A stretch of 11,701 nucleotides of DNA, taken from contig JAISVE010000072.1 in NCBI GenBank assembly GCA_031271725.1, forward strand, positions 1-11,701, in the 5' to 3' direction. Below the pieces are notes generated by a model. It saw only the letters and a list, made by a program, of their open reading frames with translations. It ran no database searches and had not been told where the DNA came from. Of this stretch, positions 7,620 to 11,701 are shown piece after piece. A program made the position numbers and the translations under genes. This stretch comes from Bacteroidales bacterium (GTDB taxonomy: Bacteria; Bacteroidota; Bacteroidia; Bacteroidales; P3). Each line of letters opens with the position of its first letter. Within the stretch, counting starts at the first letter, position 1.

Positions 7620-8648
7620 CTAACCGACAGTAACTTTCACCGATTGTTGTCTTTCTTCATGATGTGTTGAAATTACCTTTGTTGCAAAACTTTTATGGCG
7701 GGCATGGGAGATAAAGCCATAAAGAGCATAACAGCGGCGGGAAAATGTATCCTCGTCTATTTCACCGTTATTTAACTGACGATAATTGCAATTCATTTTT
7801 TCTATAAAACGCTTTCTGCTTCGCCTGTTCAAATCTATTCTGAAAGGATAAATTATAAAACCCAAAGCAGGCAAACCGTGTACAGACTTATTCAACACAA
7901 AAGGCTTTAATTCCAACAATAACTTGCTGCCAAGAAAACGCTCAAACTGCAAACCCTTTTCTAAAAGTTCTTCGTATGAATCTGCCCATAACAGCATATC
8001 ATCCATATAACGAATATACGCCGGAATGTGCAAAAACTCGGTTATATAGCGGTCGGCATAAGATAAATAGTGATTAGCGAAAAATTGCGAAGTCAGATTT
8101 CCTATAGGCACGCCTTTGCCGGCATTAACATTATAACTATCTATTATGCTCCAAAAAACATTAAGCAACTGCTTGTCCTTAAAAACACTTTGAAGTTTTT
8201 CAAAAAGAATTTTATGATCTATACTGTCAAAATATTTTTTAACATCAAGTTTCAGATACCATTTGTATTTTCTTGTATTATGATATGCCTGTTCCAATGC
8301 TGCAAAAGTACCTTTCCCTTTACGACAGGCATAACTGTGATATATTTGATAACGTTCAAATTCAGGAGTACATATATTCATTATTGCATGATGCAACACT
8401 CTGTCGGAAAACGGAGCAGCACTTATTATACGCACCTTGGGGTCGCGAATAGCAAAGTAACGGTAATTGCCGAAACAATATGTTCCTTGCTGCAAATGCT
8501 CTTGCAATTCACAGATATTTTCTTGTGGATTTTCATAAAAATCAAGCACGCTCTTTTTAGACATCTTTCCTCTGCGCGCCTTGTAAAATGCCAATTGAAG
8601 ATTGTCTATATTCGCTATCCTGTCAAACAGATTTGATATGCGTTTCAC
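7620..8648 (-). CDS. DGR reverse transcriptase
   Basis: This enzyme copies the template-repeat RNA into cDNA with errors opposite adenines. The 342 residues fit the compact DGR group, which has no maturase or endonuclease domain. Visible RT motifs are RKGKGTFAAL (109-118), motif A LKLDVKKYFDSIDH (132-145, catalytic D135), motif B GVPIGNLTSQFFAN (179-192), motif C YIRYMDDMLLW (211-221, catalytic D216 and D217) and the later LGFIIYP. The SQ in GNLTSQ, where group II intron enzymes have QGG...SP, is typical of DGR RTs. The start is a GTG: the N-terminus KRISNLFDRIANIDNLQLAFYKARRGK fits the family, and an in-frame TGA stands directly before the GTG. It follows the accessory gene after 24 bp and is probably co-transcribed with it. 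It ends with TAG followed two codons later by TAA. Confidence 0.95.
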   Translation of the reverse strand: MKRISNLFDRIANIDNLQLAFYKARRGKMSKKSVLDFYENPQENICELQEHLQQGTYCFGNYRYFAIRDPKVRIISAAPFSDRVLHHAIMNICTPEFERYQIYHSYACRKGKGTFAALEQAYHNTRKYKWYLKLDVKKYFDSIDHKILFEKLQSVFKDKQLLNVFWSIIDSYNVNAGKGVPIGNLTSQFFANHYLSYADRYITEFLHIPAYIRYMDDMLLWADSYEELLEKGLQFERFLGSKLLLELKPFVLNKSVHGLPALGFIIYPFRIDLNRRSRKRFIEKMNCNYRQLNNGEIDEDTFSRRCYALYGFISHARHKSFATKVISTHHEERQQSVKVTVG

Positions 8649-8666
8649 TCAACCAATACGTTTCAT
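8649..8666 (-). other. Five-codon leader ORF fused head-to-tail to the RT start
   Basis: ATG AAA CGT ATT GGT TGA reads MKRIG and is in frame with the RT, whose GTG AAA CGC ATA follows without a gap. The leader repeats the RT N-terminus (KRI), so it looks like a small duplication. It could couple RT translation to termination and re-initiation and keep RT levels low, but this is inference; it may be a by-product of a lost ATG start. Confidence 0.3.
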
Positions 8667-8672
8667 TACAAA

Positions 8673-9185
8673 CTAAAAAGGAATACTTTCCTGTAAAGAT
8701 AATTCAGGTAAACTATCCTCCTGCCCCACTGCATTATAATACTCTACAAGTTTAGCCCCCCATTCATCTGCTCTTTTCTCACCTATACCTTTAACATTTT
8801 TTATTGCAGCAACTGTTATTTCGGGAAGTTGAGATATATCCGCCAACTCGGAATTTTTGAAGAAAAAGTATAACGGTTTATCAGTGTTTTCACTGCCGAT
8901 ACGTTTACGCGCACGGCGTAATTTATCAAATACAATAAAATGTTCATCGGACAACACCTCCTTGTAGTCTATCTTTGCGTCCTTACTGCTTTTCGCATCG
9001 GAAATAATATTTTGCGAAGCGAGACTCTCCAAATATTCTATACAGAATGTCCAATAAAGATGATCGTTTACAACTGAACAACTTCGATTTACCTGAATTA
9101 CCTTATGCGTTTCAAGAAACTTGTTCATTTCGACAAGCCATGTCTCACTATCGCTTGCAGGAATATTATAGATTTTAAATTTCAT
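8673..9185 (-). CDS. DGR accessory protein with HRDC domain
   Basis: This is a 170-residue soluble protein between TR and RT. Residues 1-70 form an unnamed N-terminal domain (MKFKIYNIPASDSETWLVEM...HLYWTFCIEYLE). Residues about 78-150 match an HRDC (helicase and RNase D C-terminal) domain: a helical segment with FDKLRRARKRI, YFFFKNSELADISQLP, then the helix-hairpin-like IKNVKGIGEKRADEWGAKLVEYY. HRDC domains bind nucleic acid, and HRDC proteins are known to replace the Avd accessory protein in some DGRs of this phylum. It probably helps RT bind the TR RNA or DNA target. No Avd-like four-helix protein is in the window. The ATG at 9185 follows the TR by 135 bp, and the stop is TAG. Confidence 0.85.
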   Translation of the reverse strand: MKFKIYNIPASDSETWLVEMNKFLETHKVIQVNRSCSVVNDHLYWTFCIEYLESLASQNIISDAKSSKDAKIDYKEVLSDEHFIVFDKLRRARKRIGSENTDKPLYFFFKNSELADISQLPEITVAAIKNVKGIGEKRADEWGAKLVEYYNAVGQEDSLPELSLQESIPF

Positions 9186-9260
9186 AATTATCGTTTATTG
9201 CATATATAAATTTCTAGAAGTTCATTAACTCATATATTAAAAATAAACAGTGTTAATAAT

Positions 9261-9455
9261 TCAGGAATTTACAATAGGAAGGGTGCAGTAGTCGGTTCTA
9301 AAGCGTAAGTCCATACGCTGTGAGCTGACAGCAAGGCGAAAACCGTTATTGTTGTTGCGGTTATCGGGGTTGTTGTTGTTACGGTTAGACACGCGGCAAT
9401 TCCTCGCGTTGTTGTTCCAACTACCACCGCGCAGCACGCGGTTAGAGCCACTCGA
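9261..9455 (-). other. TR-frame remnant of a target-gene 3' end
   Basis: The TR reads without a stop in the same frame as the target protein, from just after a TAG (9458-9456) to a TGA (9263-9261). It reads [21 protein letters not shown]... and continues past the repeat as [18 protein letters not shown]. It has no start codon and is not expected to be translated. The extension past the repeat suggests that TR arose from a duplicated gene end. Confidence 0.6.
9321..9452 (-). repeat. DGR template repeat (TR) and core of the template RNA
   Basis: The 132-nt repeat aligns with the VR at 9680-9812. In coding direction it starts AGTGGCTCT and ends GTCAGCTCA, and it holds 15 AAC/AAT codons, mostly in three runs, which mark the residues open to diversification. 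The fixed codons in between read [17 protein letters not shown] and G-F-R-L-A-V. The last 20 nt before the divergent site (9344-9325) equal those of the VR. It lies in a 558-bp stretch without a protein gene (9186-9743, counted to the target stop) together with the two hairpins and a candidate promoter. A stable RNA covering TR and running toward the accessory gene is expected but not directly visible. Confidence 0.95.
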
Positions 9456-9511
9456 CTACCGTCCCTGTTAGATGTGATATGCAAAATAAGAGCGCGTCTT
9501 TCGGAGCTATG

Positions 9512-9519
9512 CAAACTTA
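9512..9519 (-). promoter_or_regulatory. Candidate promoter box for the TR RNA / accessory-RT operon
   Basis: On the minus strand TAAGTTTG (9519-9512) fits the TAnnTTTG consensus, about 60 nt before the TR start. A TTG about 21 nt further upstream may act as a degenerate -33 element. It lies between the VR-side hairpins and the TR, where a separate template-RNA promoter would be needed. Confidence 0.35.
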
Positions 9520-9578
9520 ACAATGCCTACTTGCAACGCCCAATCTTTACATATTCTGTTTTTGCCTGTTGTTATTTT

Positions 9579-9608
9579 TTTCTGTTGCGCCTCCAGGCGC
9601 AACAGAAA
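9579..9608. other. Perfect hairpin, 13-bp stem, 4-nt loop, downstream of VR
   Basis: The arms TTTCTGTTGCGCC (9579-9591) and GGCGCAACAGAAA (9596-9608) pair perfectly around the loop TCCA (TGGA on the coding strand). It begins 72 nt after the VR end. No T-run follows it on the minus strand, so it is not a canonical terminator of the target gene. DGRs often have a hairpin or cruciform just after the VR that marks the target for retrohoming; this or the adjacent hairpin is a candidate. Confidence 0.7.
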
Positions 9609-9609
9609 T

Positions 9610-9660
9610 GCAAAGCGAGTACGGCGTTACGCTCCGCTACACGCCTAACACTCGCTTCGC
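9610..9660. other. Interrupted hairpin immediately before the VR-proximal gap
   Basis: The outer arms GCAAAGCGAGT (9610-9620) and ACTCGCTTCGC (9650-9660) pair with one mismatch, and an inner GGCGT (9623-9627) pairs with ACGCC (9641-9645). The hairpin is G/C-rich compared with its surroundings and starts 20 nt after the VR end on the coding strand. That is closer than the neighbouring perfect hairpin, so it may be the DGR target-recognition structure, or both may form one double cruciform. Confidence 0.6.
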
Positions 9661-9679
9661 ACTAAATCTCGGCTCAATT

Positions 9680-9812
9680 TGAACTGACAGCAAGGCGAAA
9701 ACCGCTAAGGCTGCTGCGGTAATCGGGGTAGTCGTTGAGACGGTTAGACACGCGGCCAAACCCCCGCGCCGTTGTCCCACCTACCACCGCGCAGCACGCG
9801 GAAAGAGCCACT
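9680..9812 (-). repeat. DGR variable repeat (VR) at the 3' end of the target gene
   Basis: The 133-nt VR aligns with the TR over its whole length. Counted by eye, 20 bases differ: 18 at TR adenines (9 to G, 7 to T, 2 to C), one T to G at the serine codon of GGS (now R612), and one C to T at the extreme 3' end. One extra G (coding strand) lies in the codon aligned with the fixed TGC. The invariant 3' block GGTTTTCGCCTTGCTGTCAG (9703-9684) is the likely initiation-of-mutagenic-homing site. The target stop at 9744 lies inside the VR because of the extra base. Confidence 0.95.
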
Positions 9813-11615
9813 TATAGAACCTGCAGGATTGGTCTGAGCACTGCTGCTATAATTTCCATACCAATCACTGCACCACTCCCAAACATTACCACTCATATCA
9901 TAAAGACCTAAGGCGTTAGACTGCTTACCTTTCACTTCGTGAGTCTTACTGCTTGAATTATCATAATACCACGCAACATTACCGACAGTATTACTGCCCG
10001 AATACTTTGTTTGACTTTCTGCGGCACTGCCTCCTCTTGCTGCATATTCCCATTCCGCTTCAATAGGCAATCTAAACTGCTTGCCACCGCCTACAAGGGC
10101 TGAAAGTTTATAACAGAAACCGTTTTGATAGTAAGTTACGCCATTTACCGTATAACCAACAGACGAACTGCTTGTACCTACCATATCATTCCAAGACACT
10201 TGCTCCACAGGAGCAGTAACGCCACTACTTGTAAAATAACTAGGATTGCTACCCATTACAGCACTCCACAATTCCTGCGTCACTTCAGTTTCACCTATAG
10301 AAAAATCGGAAAGAGTTACATTATGAGAAGGGCTCTCATCGTCCCAACAATCACTGCCCTGTTCGGCTGTGCAGCCCATTGTAAAACTGCCGCCCGCTAC
10401 CGACTTCATATTAAACGAAATATCATTTGCTGTATAAGTATAAGTACCACCACCTACAGGCGGAACAATAGTGCCGGTACTATCATTTTTCATTGTTTCC
10501 AATATCTCAATAAAATCAATTGCTGCTTCCTTCATAGGTTCAAATGCATCGCCCATTGAACTTGAACAGTCAAGCACCATTACTACTCCTATGCGCTTGC
10601 TTACAGCCTCCTCACTTGTGGCATCCTCTACATCATAATAATATAACATATTATCAAGTGAAACCTCTACCCTTATACTGAAAAGTAATTCTTCATCACC
10701 ATAAACGAATTTCAAATTATTAAGCGGGATAACAGCCTTATATCTGTCAGCATTGTATTCACCTGTAGCGGGAGCATCAAATTGAGCATAATTTCCGGCT
10801 TTTAATATTTCCAAAGTATATCCTGTTGAATTTTCTCCGGATAATTGGCATATAATTGTGTCAGTATGGCCTTCTTCGGTATAAAACAGCAAACGTATAT
10901 ATTTATAACCTAATGTTGCATTATATTTACCGGGTTGTGTAGTTATTACAACATTTTTTGCAGATGCCAGAATACTTTGGGCTATTCCCTGAAAAACAGG
11001 TTGTAAATCCGATGATGTTTTTGCATTTTGATATTCTCCCCCGCCCGATACTAACGTCTGCATATAAACCTTAAAACCAACATCATCGCCAAAACCGATA
11101 GCATAGGAACTTAGTCTATCATGAGCCTTTATATCCGCGCTTGCAGTATCATAACGAGCATTCTGAGTGTTTGGTATATCTCTACCTTCGTCAAGCCAAA
11201 GTTGCTGTGAATAGTTATCTGTGCCATCGGTAAAGGTGAGCATAAATATCTTGTCAAAATCAGGTAAAGTTTCAACATCAAACATCATTGCACCTTTGGA
11301 CGCGGCATAGCATACAACTGTTGCATCTACCGTATTTGTTTGGGATAAGATAAACTCCTTTGACGCTTCAAGATCATTAGTTATGGGAAAAGGACGAATA
11401 AATCTGTCAAAGGCTATAATGCCCAAATATACCTTATCATTACTGTCATTATGTTGTGGAGGAGGTGTGTGGTTTTCTACAAACTTTATACTGTCAATGG
11501 CAGACACAGACATGCTCTGTGCAACGCTACCGCCGCTATAAATGTACATTGTACGCTGAGAGTAAATATTTATACTCAATGTAAATAAAATTGATAATAA
11601 TAAAGTCTTTTTCAT
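9744..11615 (-). CDS. DGR target: secreted vWA-like / FGE-C-type-lectin protein, frame-shifted at its end
   Basis: As sequenced the protein has 623 residues; removing the extra base in the VR gives 646, ending at a TGA at 9676-9674. Residues 1-19 are a signal peptide without a lipobox. Residues 22-46 (MYIYSGGSV...AIDSIKFVE) are a common N-terminal motif of secreted Bacteroidota proteins. Residues 61-215 look like the later part of a vWA domain: LGIIAFDRF, MLTFTDGTDN (125-134), YAIGFGDD, SGGGEYQNA. Residues about 220-330 are beta-rich. Residues 342-372 (RIGVVMVLDCSSSMGDAF) are a vWA first strand with the DxSxS metal site. Residues 404-623 are an FGE-sulfatase/C-type-lectin-like domain (GGSFTMGC, ETEVTQELWSAVMG, RLPIEAEWEYAARGG, GLYDMSGNVWEWCSDWYG, FRVLRGG). 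Residues 602-623 come from the VR. Family catalytic cysteines lie at VR positions, one encoded by a diversifiable AAC, so a binding role is more likely than catalysis. Confidence 0.92.
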   Translation of the reverse strand: MKKTLLLSILFTLSINIYSQRTMYIYSGGSVAQSMSVSAIDSIKFVENHTPPPQHNDSNDKVYLGIIAFDRFIRPFPITNDLEASKEFILSQTNTVDATVVCYAASKGAMMFDVETLPDFDKIFMLTFTDGTDNYSQQLWLDEGRDIPNTQNARYDTASADIKAHDRLSSYAIGFGDDVGFKVYMQTLVSGGGEYQNAKTSSDLQPVFQGIAQSILASAKNVVITTQPGKYNATLGYKYIRLLFYTEEGHTDTIICQLSGENSTGYTLEILKAGNYAQFDAPATGEYNADRYKAVIPLNNLKFVYGDEELLFSIRVEVSLDNMLYYYDVEDATSEEAVSKRIGVVMVLDCSSSMGDAFEPMKEAAIDFIEILETMKNDSTGTIVPPVGGGTYTYTANDISFNMKSVAGGSFTMGCTAEQGSDCWDDESPSHNVTLSDFSIGETEVTQELWSAVMGSNPSYFTSSGVTAPVEQVSWNDMVGTSSSSVGYTVNGVTYYQNGFCYKLSALVGGGKQFRLPIEAEWEYAARGGSAAESQTKYSGSNTVGNVAWYYDNSSSKTHEVKGKQSNALGLYDMSGNVWEWCSDWYGNYSSSAQTNPAGSISGSFRVLRGGRWDNGAGVWPRV

Positions 11616-11628
11616 ATTGTTGTTTGTT

Positions 11629-11701
11629 TTAGTTTTTAATTATTTTTTGTGAAACACGACCTTCAGCATTTACAACACTTACTATATACAAGCCTGCAGG
11701 T
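11629..11701 (-). CDS. C-terminal end of a type IX secretion (T9SS) cargo protein, partial
   Basis: Only the last 23 codons before the stop (11631-11629) are in the window. They read PAGLYIVSVVNAEGRVSQKI followed by IKN, which matches the end of the type A T9SS sorting domain (AGxYIVxV...G...QKIIK). The tail is removed when such proteins are exported through the outer membrane and anchored to the surface. The stop lies 13 bp before the DGR target ATG, so the two genes probably share a transcript. The identity of the rest of the protein is unknown. Confidence 0.75.
   Translation of the reverse strand, partial: PAGLYIVSVVNAEGRVSQKIIKN

Larger units (their letters stand above)
7620..11615 (-). 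other. Diversity-generating retroelement (DGR) cassette
   Basis: All parts lie on one strand in the order target gene with 3' VR, hairpins, TR, HRDC accessory gene, reverse transcriptase. The decisive evidence is the TR/VR pair: about 132 nt aligned, with 18 of 20 substitutions at TR adenines, a TR rich in AAC/AAT codons, and an unchanged 20-nt 3' end. DGRs copy TR RNA into error-prone cDNA that overwrites the VR and diversifies a ligand-binding protein. The TR-accessory-RT order with an HRDC protein in place of Avd is one of the known DGR layouts, but this cassette itself was not recognised. Confidence 0.95.

Noticed and set aside
9345..9420. GTT/AAC runs that look like a trinucleotide microsatellite
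   Set aside because: The runs match the VR base for base at all non-adenine positions and are interrupted by conserved codons, so they are diversifiable TR codons rather than slippage repeats.
9269..9523. An 84-residue minus-strand open frame across the TR, rich in T and A residues
   Set aside because: It is out of frame with the target-like reading of the TR, has no recognisable features, and is explained by the AAC repeats of the TR read in another frame.

Overview
The window looks like a chromosome segment of a Bacteroidota bacterium, probably of the Bacteroidales type. The evidence is indirect: A/T-rich intergenic DNA, start sites without Shine-Dalgarno sequences, several TAnnTTTG boxes typical of this phylum's promoters, a type IX secretion tail at the right edge, and secreted proteins with the N-terminal style common in this group. 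No rRNA, tRNA, CRISPR array or insertion sequence was seen.

Left part (1-7604): ordinary chromosomal genes on both strands. In order they are a 120-bp inverted-repeat element, a secreted tail-collar-like protein, shikimate kinase (aroK), a small repeat-helical hypothetical overlapping tRNA dimethylallyltransferase (miaA), a bidirectional terminator, and the N-terminal half of a split transketolase without its partner. Then come an AAA-type ATPase interrupted by a single in-frame TAG, a LuxC-type acyl-CoA reductase, and a divergently transcribed membrane-anchored endonuclease/exonuclease/phosphatase-family protein.

Right part (7620-11615): a diversity-generating retroelement (DGR), all on the minus strand. 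In transcription order it has a secreted target protein (vWA-like pieces plus a formylglycine-generating-enzyme/C-type-lectin-like domain) with a variable repeat (VR) at its 3' end, two hairpins just after the VR, a non-coding template repeat (TR) full of AAC codons, an HRDC-domain accessory protein, and a reverse transcriptase with YMDD and a DGR-type SQ motif. Aligning TR and VR by eye gives 20 substitutions, 18 of them at TR adenines (9 A to G, 7 A to T, 2 A to C), which is the hallmark of adenine-specific mutagenic retrohoming. In the sequenced VR one extra base lies in the codon of the only fixed cysteine of the diversified block. It shifts the frame and ends the target at 623 instead of 646 residues.

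The expected working of the cassette is that the TR RNA is copied by the reverse transcriptase (helped by the HRDC protein) with errors at adenines, and that the cDNA replaces the VR. This would vary the ligand-binding face of the exported target protein. The gene 13 bp upstream of the target ends in a type IX secretion sorting tail and may be co-transcribed with it.
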